This document shows, in pieces, positions 11,315-23,557 of a DNA stretch of 64,000 nt. Source of the DNA: Linyphia triangularis (lineage: Eukaryota; Arthropoda; Arachnida; Araneae; Linyphiidae); contig OZ021724.1 of the NCBI GenBank assembly GCA_963978545.1, forward strand, positions 32,134,433 to 32,198,432, in the 5' to 3' direction. Numbering within the stretch: the stretch's first letter is position 1; each line of letters starts with the position of its first letter. The notes under the pieces were generated by a model. That model made no database searches. It was given only the letters and a program-made list of their open reading frames with translations, and was not told the DNA's origin. Made by a program: the position numbers and the translations under genes.

Positions 11315-11674
11315 TTTAAGACGATCAGCTACGATGTAAAATTAAACAATTGCTGCTATCATGTCTTCAAGGCACTTGCGTACACTTCATATTTTAAAAA
11401 ATTTCTGCAAATCTGTTGTGGAAGACTTCAGAATTAATTTTCATATTGCATACTGAAACATTTTTTGTATGGCAGTTAGCAACATTTCCTAAATATTTCA
11501 ATTTAAATACTTGCTGCATTTTGTAAAAACAGGCATTTACTATAAAATTATTTTAAAGAATCAAATGAAACATATTTCAGTAGTTACTGGTGATATGAAG
11601 CAAAAGATTAGAAATTATGCTAATTTATTTGCAACTTTGACTTCCGTACAGATACTTTTTTGTTTACCTACTGT

Positions 11675-13740
11675 TAGTCCATTACTATGATTTTGTATGT
11701 CCATTACCACTTACTCTTTCATTCTATACATCATTTATTTATTTTACATTATATAATTCACACACTTTTAAAATTTTTGAATGAACAAAAGAACTATGTT
11801 CTTTTTCAGTTAGTCCGTTACCTTGACTTTATAGCCAAATTGTGCACTCTAATTAAATGGCAACAAATTCTAATACCCAGAATAAGAATCATGTACCCTT
11901 TAAATATTTATATAAGTGCCATTTTCTGTCAAAATTAAAAATCTTTCCTTAGTGGGTTTGTATTTGTGTTAAAATAACACTAGAATGTTAGTCCGTTATC
12001 ATGGAATTACCCAAGTGTTTGAACAAATCATATGGCTTTGACCTAGCTATTTCCTGGCGTCACTTACTTGGTAAATCACAATTGGCCCGTGAATATTTCC
12101 TTCGTCAATGTTTACCTTTTCGACGATAAACACTACTTTAATTTGAATCACGATTCAGCGACTACAACCTTCTTTCAACTAAATTTATTTTTAAAATTGT
12201 GTTAATAATATTTGACGATGGCTTCGAATAGAAGTTATGTGTTCAAAAGACAACTTAAAGGCAAAACCATTAAACATCATTGTTAAAACAATTCTCAGGA
12301 ATGTACTTTACAATAATATTAATATTCATGTTACTAGAGTTTATTGTCAAAAATCTTAATCATAAATTTGTATATATAATTACTTTATTTGACCTTGAAT
12401 AATTTTATTTCAGTTTTTACACATAACTTACATAAAATTAGTACATATGTTGGGTTTACATATAAAATATTAAGATATTTTTTCGAGGGGTAATATATTC
12501 TAACAATATTATAAGGTGAACCTACCAGTAATTGACCATTTAGTGCAAGTTTCTACACATTTAATTTTTTTTCTTAAAAAATTATTAACGGAATGTTATG
12601 AAAACTTCCCAAAATATAAATTGATTAATGAAGCTCAATAATAAATTAACATGGTGTTCCAGTCCTTTTTACAATTTAAAATATCATCAGAATTTCTTAC
12701 CAAAAGCAATTTTGCCAGTAATTGACCAAGTAGACATTAGTAATTGACCACAGCCATGCTAGTAATTGACCACTTCCTTTTCCAGAATAAAACCAAAAGT
12801 TAATTGTTAAATTCTGTTATAAAATGCTCTAATATTCATAAATTAACTATTAAATGAATTAAAAAAAGAAAGTAAAAATAAATATAATCAATTTTAATCT
12901 ACGAAAATACGGGAACATCAGTGTAAAATATAGTATGAGGGTTTTCAAAGTTAGTTATACTGGTAGATAATTATGCATATTTTATTCAAAAAATTAAAAC
13001 AAGAAAATAAAAATAATATAGAAAAGACTATCCAATCCTATACTTTCAATTCTGAATAAATTTAGATGAAAAGAATCAAATGTAGAGGATATTATTTCTT
13101 GAATAATTTCAAAATCATCCGTTTTTCAAATGGAAATCATTTTCTTGCATTGGCATTTATCCAATTACATAGAAGAGTTTCTCCAGCGTAACGAGTTGCT
13201 TTCTCGCCAACGTCGAACAAGGTAATTTTGATTGCAAATTTAAAAAAAAGAAAAAGCGCATTGAGCAGAACTTTTTGTGTTTACGCCCTTTTCGAAACAT
13301 TTAGAATTGAATAAAAAAATTAAAAATACAGGATTCGTCCATTGGACATACAACAACTGCAAAAATTAAGGACTTTTAAGGACATATAAGCATTTTTAAG
13401 GCCTTGAGAAAAAGTTCAAAAATATTAAGCACTTTTAATGACCTTGTTGTAGAATTGTGAAGTTCTTTTGTCCTCAGAGTTATGTTTAATTAATATTCAT
13501 TTTCCAGATACCTACAGAAAATACTTAGGCCAGTAGAAGATTATTATATATTCTATATTGTGATATAAACAAAATTAACTTTTAGAAAATATAAAGGGAA
13601 TAAACATAAACAGAATGTTTCAGCTTCTAGTTATGCAAGTTTCAATATTGTCCTGGCAAATAAGGAATACAATAACAGCAAACCAGGATAATGATGCTTG
13701 TTATATTATTTTAATTACAACTTGAATAAATAAGTTTAAT
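11675..13740. other. AT-rich non-coding stretch
   Basis: No gene seen. GTTAGTCC(A/G)TTA words recur at about 11673, 11811 and 11989. From about 13365 to 13435 there are several TTAAGGAC-like and TTTTAAGG-like words. The AGTAATTGACCA cluster is listed separately. Confidence 0.5.
12525..12773 (+). repeat. AGTAATTGACCA direct repeats
   Basis: Four copies of the 12-mer AGTAATTGACCA, all in the same direction, start at about 12527, 12717, 12739 and 12761. The last three are spaced 22 bases apart, i.e. roughly two helical turns. No known element recognised. Confidence 0.75.
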
Positions 13741-14055
13741 TGACGCTTATTGACGAGTGTGATTGCTCACGTCAAATAATTTACCGAGTTAGAAAAAGTA
13801 TTTTCCCACGTGTTGCATACAATATATTTTATAATTACGCGCAAGAAATATTTTCAATCCGTATATTTATTAATGTTGCAACTCCAGTCAATGAATTTCT
13901 TCTAAAAATGTGTCATTTCAATGCAATGTCAAGACTCTATAATATTTGAGCACGAGGCGTGCAAGAAAATACTTTTTTTACACTGGTCTCATGTATTGCT
14001 TTCAACAAAAATTTAATTTTCTAAAAACAATTTATAAAAAGTTATTATAATAGCA
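13741..14055 (+). repeat. direct repeat copy 1 (about 310 bp)
   Basis: Diverged direct repeat of 14886-15215, 1145 bases apart start to start. Shared blocks include TTTTCCCACGTGTTGCATAC, TATAATTACG(C/A)GCAA, CAATGAATTTCTTCT and TATAATATTTGAGCAC. The spacing and length allow two LTR-like copies or a local duplication; no TG...CA ends are visible. Confidence 0.7.
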
Positions 14056-14885
14056 ATTTGAAGTTAAATAATAAAAAATATGAATAAATTACCTTACCCA
14101 ATTCGAAAATGCATAACATATAACATTCATAACAATGTGTTTGTGTAGTGAACCAGAATATTGCCATTACATTTATTTAAAAGTAAGATAATTGATATTC
14201 TGACGTCATATATAGTTGCTTGGAAGACAGATTAATAAAATAAACGTTTTTGATTGGTTTAAAATTCGAATATGTTTTAAAGCTGTATTTTTCATTAGTT
14301 GTTTTGAATACATTGGAATTACCAGATGCTTCTAAAGATTTTCTTTTATCGTGGAATGAAAAATTTTACTTCTTAATTAATTTACAAATATATGATTTTA
14401 CGCGCCCATTTCTTTTTTTCTTTCTTTTTTTCAATTATGTGTTGTATATTTTCTTTATTGAAATGCTGAGTTTTATAACAAATTGTAAAACTCGTTTCAA
14501 TGGAATGCATTCACGTTCATTATTAAACGTAAATATATAATTTCGGAAATTTGCAAGTAGAACATAAGCTCACACAATGAATTTATTTTCTGAATACAGC
14601 ACGATATTCTTTTAAATACTGTAGAGCAGCATAACCTCTAACTTTTAGAGACGAGCGGTATGAGTTATGTTGAAGTTTTTTGTAGACCGCAGATTTTTAC
14701 CGAATATGCCAATACATATTACTTTTACTGTGTATGTTCAAGATCACAAATGTAATTATTGGTATAGAATAGATCAAACAATAAAAATATTTTTGAAAAA
14801 TGGAAAAAATAATGAACTTTTTAATATCTCGAAAAATAGTTATTTATGCAACTATACTTGGGAATATAATACTTTTTCAATCGAG

Positions 14886-15215
14886 GTAAAATGCTTATTT
14901 AACGAGTGCGTTAGAGCAAGTCAAATAATTTAAAGAGTTTGAAAAATTATTTTCCCACGTGTTGCATACACTATTTTTTATAATTACGAGCAAAAAATAT
15001 TTTTAATACATATATTTGTTAATGCTGGCAATGAATTTCTTCTGAAAATATATTTTTCAATACCCAAACCCCCCAAACCTATATAATATTTGAGCACTAG
15101 GCGTGCGAGAGAGTATTTTTTCACACTAGTGCGAAAAAGTGCAACTTTCGCCACGATTTTTTATTCAAAATTATTATAAAAAGTTTTATTTTTTTTACGT
15201 TGTTATAAAAGTAAT
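14886..15215 (+). repeat. direct repeat copy 2 (about 330 bp)
   Basis: Partner of 13741-14055 with the same block order, including the E-box word CCCACGTG. The 830 bases between the copies hold small open frames (14250-14540 and 14667-14933) with no recognisable domain. Confidence 0.7.
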
Positions 15216-16650
15216 TGATATTTGATTTTTTTTTTAATAATTAAAAAAATATTTTCGTTATACTATCTTAAATTAAAATCTAAAATATAAGTGAATCTTT
15301 TATTAAAACCTTGCTTGTGTGTCTTCATATGTGACTTGGCATAACATTGAATAAATATATTTAAATTATACCTTCTTATATTCTGCTGATTTTGTCGATA
15401 TCATCAGTTGTGAGATATCAATTGTAAGTCAATATCAATTTCTCTCAGGCTCTCAAGAGAAAAAAAAAATACTATTTGTCAGACTTGCTACTACGGGCAG
15501 CGTAGTGGAGAACACCTGTTCTTAATAGTTAACACATACCATTTTGGAAAATTTAATATTATGTAAAATAAAGTTCATTTCTCGAAATCTGAAATTAAAG
15601 TTCAAAGATTGAGAAAGCAGAGATGGTTCTTTAGTGAGATTATAGAGTGATCAAAATTGAAATAAGCCAAATTAAAAACAAAGAAATCTGCCACTCATTT
15701 TGAAAAATGCATTTCTCGAGTTATACATTAAAAAAAATGGTACAATAATACATTTCATTTCTTAAACTAAATTCATTTGCTTGAACTGATCTTGTCATTC
15801 ATTTGCTGAAAACAAATCATGGAAGTATTTGTTAAAATTTAAGCTGACTTATGATGGATTTTAGTTGATTTAAATTTCCTCAAGTAGCAAATATTCTATA
15901 TCCAAATGAATATACATGTTTGCAAATAATGTTTCTCATATTCAAGTAAATTTTGCGTTCAGTTTTCATTAGCATCATATGTCCAGAAAACGCTCAAATC
16001 TAAATATGTTATTTAAATAAATCTGGCTTGTTTAATTGCATACGAAGTGGGGAAGGGGTTTGTAATAGAAATTCCAGTATCCGTTACATCCAGAATATTT
16101 TTTAAAAAGTCAGTAATTCAAGTAATAATTCAGGCAGTCAGTAATACAGAATTCTAAAATCCAGAAGAAATGTACACATATTATATCGTTTATTGCATTA
16201 AATATATATTAGTTTTCGAAATACAATGTAATTTGTTTGTCTGGAATCCATGTAAATCTATTACTTATTCTTATTATAATTATAGTCTAAAATAAAGAAA
16301 CGTAACTTTATAATCGAAATTACATCTTCCACAGCAACCAGGAAACAGGGGTGTGGAGCATCGCACAACTTTTAATTACACTATAATACTAACATGTATT
16401 TGTGTTTTATATTTTCTTCATTCGCTTAGAAAAAATGGCCAGATTGGCGATAAATCTTATATGAGTCGTTAAAAAAAAAAAAAACCTTTGCCAAAATAGT
16501 GTTTTCGGTGATATACTTTTCGATAATTCTTATATTATTCTTTCTTTTAAGTGAAACTGAGGAGAGGAGAAAAACGATCGTTGATGGAGAACTCTGTGTT
16601 GAATTTCCCCCCTTTTTTTTCCTTCCTTCAACTTTTTATGCCATTTAAGC
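15216..16650. other. AT-rich non-coding stretch
   Basis: No gene, repeat boundary or conserved-looking block recognised, apart from a pyrimidine-rich patch near 16600-16635. Confidence 0.5.
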
Positions 16651-16960
16651 ATTTTTACGTGAATTTCGGAGGTGGGGATGTTTAGAACACCTTAAGAGGC
16701 ATCACCACAGTGATTTTGATTAAAATCGTAAGAGCCGTTTTTTAGAAATCATTGAAAAACCTGAAAACCACCTTATGCGCATGCCGGGTTTGACGAAAAC
16801 CTTAATGGTAGGTCCCTTGGCCCCTACCAATCCTCACATCAAATTTGAACATCGTCGGTCAATTTGTTCGGGAGTTATGCTGACCATAAACAAACAGACC
16901 AAATTTTTTTTTATATCACATTTTTGAAATCAGGATGTTCCAAAACGTGGAACATCCTGG
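16651..16960 (+). repeat. LINE-like 3-prime tail repeat, copy 1
   Basis: A block around TTCGGGAGTTATGCTGACCA followed by AACAAACAGACC has the look of RTE-class LINE or allied SINE tails (knowledge of such tails, not a match). It is followed by poly(T) and ATCAGGATGTTCCAAAACGTGG, written here only as a description of a 22-base block. A related minus-strand copy lies at 59765-59885. A perfect 12-bp hairpin (arms 16931-16942 and 16948-16959, loop 5) sits at its end and is missing from the other copy. Confidence 0.55.
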
Positions 16961-17193
16961 AAGTCCTTTTTCTGAGTCGTAAGTCATCGAGTTAAACTTA
17001 ACTCGTTACTGAAATAATAAAAGGAAATAATGTTCGCTTCAAAATCCAGTTAAAGTATTTTAAATGTCAATATGTATTTTTCATTGTTCTCCTAAGTTAA
17101 TTAACTCTTTTTAGAAATAATAATCGTGCGGTTAAAGATGTATTATTTTTATATTTATCTACCATTTTCAACATAATTTCCAAATTGGTTGGT

Positions 17194-17375
17194 GCCTATC
17201 TGATGGCTGTGTTGTTTGTTCTCTGGTCACGCATGCCAAAAGGTGCCGTGTTCGAATTCTGGGTTAAGCATGGATGTTCGTTGTGGTTCGTAATCCACGT
17301 TAAGCTGTAGGTCCCGGCCTAATTAGCCGTCATTGTGCATAAAAATAGGTCGTTGAGCATATAAACCAACTAACC
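17194..17375 (+). mobile_element. tRNA-derived SINE, family A (copy 1)
   Basis: Matches the copies at 39039-39222 and 63059-63237 over their length: a head with a degenerate B box (TGTTCGAATTC), the shared GTTGTGGTTCG and TCCACGTTAAGCTGTAGGTC blocks, and an ACCAACTAACC tail. The target duplication has decayed. Older than the other two copies. Confidence 0.85.
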
Positions 17376-18196
17376 AGTTGGGTTGCATTTCTTCTATTTG
17401 TACCCCCCCCCCCCCCGTTTCCTTTATAGAACAAATTGAAAATAAATCATTATTTGCAGTTATTTATTATTCATTTCGTTAAATTTTAAATGACAAGCGT
17501 TAGCCAATAATTACAGAATATCAAAGAAGAATTTTCAATATTATTTGGAAAGTCAGTCCAATTAATAGATAAAAATGGAAAGGAAAAAAGTCGAATCCAA
17601 TAAATCATGTAAGAAAATAGAAAATCAGATTCAGTCGAGATCGAAGCAAGAGAAAAAAGGCATATGCGCTTTTCACTCCCCCCCCCCTCCCCTCTTCCCC
17701 TTCGAAGACGCGACCAGTATTTTACCAAACTGAACAGGTGTACAACATTACTCTCCCTTAGTTCTTTGTTCCGTTCCTCGAATTTTGCAAGCGATACAAA
17801 GAAAGTAGGGAGCGAGGGGGCTGGAGACCAGATACCAAACTGACCTAAAGGGATATCCGAGCTAAAGTGACCCCTTATAACCATTCATCACCCCGAGGGT
17901 AAATAAAGATGGTAAGAAACCGCGGGCTGTAAACGAATACTGCTTGGTAGGGGGTAATTTGAATTGATCTCGTGTTGCGTCGCCTGCTGGTGTGGACGGA
18001 ATCTCAAAATAAATTTGTCGCATCTATATTTTTTGTTTCAGTTTAATAATTTTATTGTTTAGATTGGTCAATGATAGTGCAATCAATTTCAAAAGTGAAT
18101 GTTTTGCTAAATGTCTAGAATTCCGTAGCGATATGCATTTCATTTCCATGTTCTATACGTTGCTACCAGTAATTTATAAAATCCGACATTCTATAG
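17376..18196. other. non-coding stretch with poly(C) runs
   Basis: Contains C runs at 17403-17416 and near 17679-17692. The 132-codon minus-strand frame at 17486-17884 shows no domain, has a low-complexity Arg/Gly/Glu patch made by the C run, and is probably chance. About 17700-18000 is less AT-rich than its surroundings. Confidence 0.45.
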
Positions 18197-18688
18197 CAAC
18201 GGTTCGCAATCTCTTAAGTTGTGCGGACCACCTATTTTGTAAGAAAAACTTTGCGACTCACTAAATAATACCATACGTGCGTACATCAGTAATTAGTAAA
18301 ATTTTAGAATTAAAGGTTAAAAAAATAGTTCTTTTTATAAATTGTAATGCAATTAATGCAGTTTTGGTAATAACTGGATATTTTTGCCAAACATTTATCC
18401 AAAACGAGATCAATGGTGTCGATAATTCAATTAACGAGTCTTCACTTGAAGATATTTTCTATATTTTAGTTAATCTTCTTGAAAAAGAATTCACTCGTTA
18501 AACCGTCGAAGAATAGAATCGAATAATTGGATTGTTACTAATCATCGAGTGACTCGATTATTCCTATCTCTACCCTTGAAGCTCCTGTAATATTTATCTT
18601 GGATTATTAGACTCTTGATTAGCTTCCACGGGCCAGTACCACACTACTCGCGGCGGAGGGTCGCCGGCCTATAGGTTGGGAACCGCTG
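18197..18688. mobile_element. non-autonomous hAT element (492 bp)
   Basis: Left end CAACGGTTCGCAATC and right end, reverse complement CAGCGGTTCCCAACC, are classic hAT termini. They are flanked by an 8-bp target duplication, TTCTATAG (18189-18196) and TTTTATAG (18689-18696), one mismatch. No transposase frame inside. Confidence 0.92.
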
Positions 18689-19208
18689 TTTTATAGAACA
18701 CATAGGCATTTTAAATCATGCCGAAAACGGGTCGATTTAGAAATCGGTTTATCGGACTTTTTTGTTTTTTATATTTTAAAATGCTCAATGCTTTTTTTTT
18801 TCTGAAAGGATTTTAAGTTAAGAAAATGATTTAAATTTTTTTATAAATTTCACATTATTACCGACCGGAAGGATAAAATATAACATACGTATTGCAACTA
18901 AAAATTCCATGGTGAATTTTTTTAAAGGTTCGGTTTGCGAAGATTTTAATTTTACGTTTCTTTATAGTTTAAAATGTCGCTATAATGAAAATTGGCAAAA
19001 AAAACCGTCGACTTTAAATTAACCAAAAAATTCAGTTATTCTAATTTCCCAACATTTCCCGATGATCGGGATTTACCGCAAGAATAATATATGTTGAGAA
19101 GAAATATTTTATGAAAAATAAAAGTGGCGCTCATTACCTGCCTTTAAAATAGGCTATATGAATGAAAAAAAGGGTATATAATATATACACTAACTTAGAA
19201 GGGTTGCG

Positions 19209-19539
19209 AAAATTGCCTAATCACACATATGTCGCTAAAATCATTAAGATCACATACTGATCACAATGTGATATCGCCGCGACAAGACTTTCGTTGCGAA
19301 AATCGCATTTCATTCTAAAATTATTTTGGGATATCACTGGATGTCGCTGCGATATCACAAAGTAACATCGCAACTTCGTCACAGTGTGATGTCGCAGCGA
19401 TATCACATGGAAGTCGAAAGTGACGTGAACTTTTGCGACATCGCTGCGATATCCCATGCAAGTCACATTGTGACCGTGATCTTTGCGACGAAAAACTTCG
19501 TTGCAGTGACGTAACTGTGACAAAGATGGTTAGTAGGGA
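19209..19539 (-). mobile_element. second copy of the 91-bp-unit element, no array
   Basis: Read on the minus strand it starts TCCCTACTAACCAT at 19539 and contains the same words as 4630-5812 (GCGATATCAC, TTCGCAACGAAAG, GTGATCTTAATGATTTTAG) but only about one unit. So the tandem expansion at 4.9-5.8 kb happened within, or after, insertion of an element of this kind. Confidence 0.8.
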
Positions 19540-20593
19540 TACTACTGAAAAATATATTTTAATAAAAATTTCTGTTCACCAAATGTAGAAGACACTAGCT
19601 CAATATCTTTTTCGATTTTTAGTTTATGATTGCCATTTTATGTGTTAACCGTGTTCTCTCAAGAGGTATGAGCACTATCTTATAGAAGGCTTTTATAATG
19701 GAGATATTGATACCAGCTGTTTATTATCTTCGGAATATTTCCTATAAAATATGAGAAATTGAAAACAATGTCCATTATCTATGAGGTACATCAGATTTGG
19801 AATACATTACACTCTACTTTTTTTTTCTATCAATTTCGTAAAATATTTTTAAATAACATAGTTTTTTATATTCTACAATTGAAGATATATTGCCCATTAT
19901 TTTTATTCTCTCGTTTCTCAAACAGAAAACTTACCTTTATATACCTACTTAACAAATATATAAAAATGAATTTGATCACTAAACGATATGACCCGGGAAT
20001 CAATGTAAATTTAGCTTTAGAAATTCTTTTACTAATCTACATTTTAAATGTTTCCTTAAATAATCTATACACATAATAGATACACATCGCTTAGCATGAA
20101 CTTTTAAACAGAAGACCCAAATACTGCAACATTTTACACCACTTAAAGTAAATTGATAACAGAGACCTCTGGAAAAGCTTATTTCCTAACATTACTCTGG
20201 CTTCAATCTTCAAGAAAATTCATTGTTTTCTTCAACCTCTGAATGGTCTTAGCTCAAGCAATGCCTCACCAAAATCTCTTTACCCCCCCCCCTCCCTCAT
20301 CAATAGCCCGCGTAGCAATCATTCCTCTAATAACGCCCCAAAATGAGGCCGCCCCTCAATAAGCCTATCAACAATACCAATTTCTGTCTCCCAGGCCATA
20401 AATGTTTACGACCCTTCCGCAACGAATGGAATCATCAAATTTCTTCTCCCACTATATTGGACGCTCCTATTAAATCTCAATGCCCGGGGGAAGGGCGCAG
20501 GTCACTAATCTTTTTGGCCCGAAAGAATATTACGGAAGACCTTCTGGAAAATTTATCCTCCAATGAAATAGTTCTGGATAGAAGAGTGAGTGG
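19540..20593. other. non-coding stretch with a higher-complexity island
   Basis: AT-rich to about 20250. From 20330 to 20593 the sequence is less AT-rich, opens a 93-codon plus-strand frame (20343-20624) and ends in an AAGA|GTGAGT donor-like site at 20587. The frame is closed just upstream, with no acceptor between the stop and the ATG, so I do not call an exon. Confidence 0.4.
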
Positions 20594-20925
20594 TGTATTG
20601 CCAACCTGTAAAAGAAAGCAGTGACTTAAAATTGGTGTTTGTACTTTTATATGTACCCAGATTCTGGTACGAAATTAAGCACCCAGTTTATTGCTAACCT
20701 GCTAATGAAAGCATGACTTAAAACTTTAGCTATCTGGTCTTAATGACATCAAATTTTGTTCAAGATGGTAAATATTAAGTACTCCGGTTATTGGCAACCT
20801 GTGTTGGTGAATTTCCAGCCTATGGGGAGAAATAGTAATGACTTGAAATTGTAGCTTCTGGATTTAAAGTTTCGTACTAGGACCTGATAAATGTTATGAA
20901 ATTAAGTACTCAGTTTTGTAGAATA
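20594..20925 (+). repeat. diverged tandem repeat, about 98-bp unit
   Basis: Three or more old copies. Each unit opens with (T)TATTG(C/G)(C/T)AACCTG (about 20594, 20687 and 20787), then a GACTT(A/G)AAA block, and ends with GAAATTAAG(C/T)AC(C/T)CAGT-like sequence. Well diverged, hence ancient. Confidence 0.65.
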
Positions 20926-21039
20926 AGCAAATTAAAATAAAACAGTGTATTTACTCTTTTTTTTTTCCTTCTTCTTCCTTTTTCTTTTTCTTACTTCAAT
21001 GCCCCACGTCCCACTCACGGCTAGAAAGCAGGATGAGGG

Positions 21040-21495
21040 GCTAGCATGTAAGGCAGAGAAGCTACAAAACTTGAAAATCAGGGAAATGTCTGGGCGTTTT
21101 CTCATTCTGGAAAACATCAGGGAATTATTATTATTTTTTTTTTTTAAATTTCACGAAAATAAGGGAAATTTGTTATTATTGTTTTGAAGGTATGTTTCCC
21201 CTTTCATTCGTATTTTGGTGCCATATACCAGGAGAATCGTTGTGGTATTCGTTAGAAATTTCATGTTACGGAATAATTTAAACTCGTCATTACCGCTCAT
21301 TACCACCAAAACTATTTTTTTTAAAAAAATCGTCATATTTTCTCTTTGGCATATATGTGATGTCTACACATCTGGATAACCTAAAAAAGTTGGGGGAAAT
21401 TGAAAAAAGTTTGACGTAAATCGGAGAATTTTTTAAAAAATCTATCAAGGAAATCAGGGAAAAAAATTTCCTGAATTTTGTGGCCGCCATGGAAG
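21040..21495 (-). repeat. interspersed repeat rich in CAGGGAAAT words
   Basis: Repeated AATCAGGGAAA words near both ends, with a GTGGCCGCC-like terminus near 21480-21490. Similar CCCTGACATTTC words occur at 28540-28600 within a hAT element. Probably a decayed hAT-type element, but termini and target duplication were not found. Confidence 0.4.
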
Positions 21496-21806
21496 AGGTC
21501 ATCACATTATACATCTTTCTGAATCCAGCCGCAGGAAATATATTTTACTAAGGTCCGGGAGTTGGCTTAATTCGAACAGTTACAGCCTGGCATTGCCCGG
21601 CATTTCCCAGTACAAATTGGTTCAGTAAAATACAAATCATGAGCATTCAAAATTTTCACAACATATACCTATTTAGTCACCTCAACAATAGAACATCCCA
21701 TTGATAACTTTGCGATAAACTGGATTTTGGGGAACACTTATAGAAAGAAGCTCAGTAAATTTACTCATGTAGTTAATCGTTATAATCATACTCCTTAAGA
21801 GGTGGG

Positions 21807-21990
21807 GCCGACCAAACGGTATAGTGGTTAGCGTGCTAGCTTCTAGACCGCGAGGTTGCGGGTTCGAGTCCCGTGTTGGCATGGGTGTTTGTAAATGTAT
21901 GTTGGCTTGTCTAATGACGAATGTTTCGGCGCATTATAGCCCTCGTGTTGCTGACGGCGCCAGATAATCTGAATACAACCAACCAACCAA
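21807..21990 (+). mobile_element. tRNA-derived SINE, family B (copy 1)
   Basis: The head has a clear A box (TAGTGGTTAGC, 21822-21832) and a perfect B box (GGTTCGAGTCC, 21861-21871). The body is GTGTTTGTAAATGTATG, then CTCGTGTTGCTGACGGCGCC, and the tail is (AACC)n. A perfect 14-bp target duplication, CCTTAAGAGGTGGG, lies at 21793-21806 and 21991-22004. Nearly identical to 57406-57574, so both inserted recently. Confidence 0.95.
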
Positions 21991-22004
21991 CCTTAAGAGG
22001 TGGG

Positions 22005-23353
22005 AAAGAGAGATGTGTGGTTTTTCTAAATATCATGCTTTTGCATTCTCTAGTTTCGTTGAACAATGTGCAAAATTACATCATCATCGAAATAAAACTA
22101 GATTTTAATAAAAATATATTTATATATTTAGATTCTACTTTTTACAACAGAGCTCATAATACCTTTGAAAATAAAATTATGTCTATCAAAATCCCCGTTT
22201 TCCCAAACATTACGTTTATTAATAATTAATGTTAATGTAACTGAACTCTCATATCATTGAGTAATTTCATTATTTCATAATCTTTTCAATCTGTATTGTC
22301 AGCTCCTTTGGAGATTTTGATTTTTTTTTAAATGCATATAAAAGACTTTATTTTTTTGTAAGTTCTAATTGTTCACCCATTAAGAGAAAAGTTCAAAGAC
22401 AATTTTCTCATGTTCCTCTATTAATTAATGGCAATAATTTCAAAAGCACAAAACATCTAATTAAGAAAGTTCCATTACACCTGGCAGCACGGAAATAACG
22501 ACGAACGGATAAAAAACATAAAAATTTAAGAAGATTAAAAATAAAGAAGTTATGTATACTAGCTCTCTCTCTCTCTCTGGAAACGAGTTGAAAAACTAAC
22601 GAAATGTACGGGATTAAAATACTAAATCACGACTGGAGCGGTAAAAATGTCGAAATCAAAATTTCTTATAAGAAGAAAAGTGCGTAAAGGAGATTTTGCA
22701 AATAATCACTTTAAACGAAGAAAGGGTAAAAAAAAAAAAAAAATTGGAACGTAAAAATGTCTGAAACACACTCCTTTTATTTTAAAAATATTTCAGGGAT
22801 TTAGAATGTTATCCTCGGAATTAAATATTTCGTAAGTTTTTTTCACCTTTTCCTCTGAAGATTTATTTTTCTTGAATAAACTGGCATCACGGTTTCTCCT
22901 TTTTAAAGAATAAAGATTTAAGAGTATAATTAGAAGGGGATTTTCAACTTTCTTTTCAATCGACAATTGGAAAAGGTTCTGGATATTTAATTACAGTAGA
23001 ATTTTTAAAGTATTTATCATCATTGTTTTTACTCCGAGGATGAAACAATAAAAGTTTACGAAATTAATATGTTTTAAGAAAAATGCTTTCCGTTATTGTA
23101 TTGCATTTTTTTATTTTTTTTTTTATTTTTTTTTTGTGTTATTTGGATTAAACACTTTTGAAAGATTAAATTTTTATTACTTATGAAAATTTAATTCTAT
23201 ATTGTAATACATATTCCAATTATAAAAGGATATCCAATAATAGCTCTATTGTAATAAATATCTAATTCTAAAAGGAGTTATAAAATAATTATCAAATTAC
23301 TTATTTAGCTCGGAAAAAATAATTATTATATTAAAGAAATCAAAATGGAGATG
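22005..23353. other. AT-rich non-coding stretch
   Basis: Only a short (CT)n run near 22562-22579 and A/T tracts. No gene or element recognised. Confidence 0.5.
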
Positions 23354-23557
23354 GGTACTTACGTATTATCCCTTCGATTATTAACGAGACAAAAAGTTGG
23401 ATTCCCTTAGTCCGTCAAAACGGTCGGTCCGGATGGGTGGTCAGTTCACTGAAATTCCCCGATTCCGGTTCTAGGCGTACAGAACTTCCTAAACGCCAGG
23501 CCATTTTGTAATCAATAGAAAGTTAGGCAATGGTCGACAGGATAATACGTAAGTACC
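23354..23557. mobile_element. MITE with GGTACTTACGTATTA termini (copy 1)
   Basis: Perfect terminal inverted repeat GGTACTTACGTATTATCC at both ends of a 204-bp body. The first 15 bases are the same as in the MITE at 37718-37902, but the interiors differ. The superfamily cannot be set, because no clear target duplication is seen. Confidence 0.85.

Larger units (their letters stand above)
10380..11674. mobile_element. Tc1-family transposon with long TIRs, internally rearranged
   Basis: Inverted terminal repeats of about 200 bp (10380 to about 10580 and about 11490 to 11674) begin (C)CGTGGGTAAA and ACAGTAGGTAAAC and are flanked by TA on both sides. They stay alignable well into the interior, including a block TTTTTACAAAA(C/T)GCAGCAAG. 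The two halves of the transposase gene are in opposite orientations, described separately. About 1.3 kb; both coding halves carry stops, so it is dead. Confidence 0.9.

Noticed and set aside
17486..17884. 132-codon minus-strand frame
   Set aside because: Held open by poly(C)/purine runs; composition is not protein-like.
20343..20624. Exon ending in a GTGAGT donor
   Set aside because: The frame has a stop just before the ATG and no acceptor in between.
21822..21880. Possible tRNA gene
   Set aside because: A and B boxes are present but no cloverleaf closes, and the sequence is the head of a SINE with target duplication.
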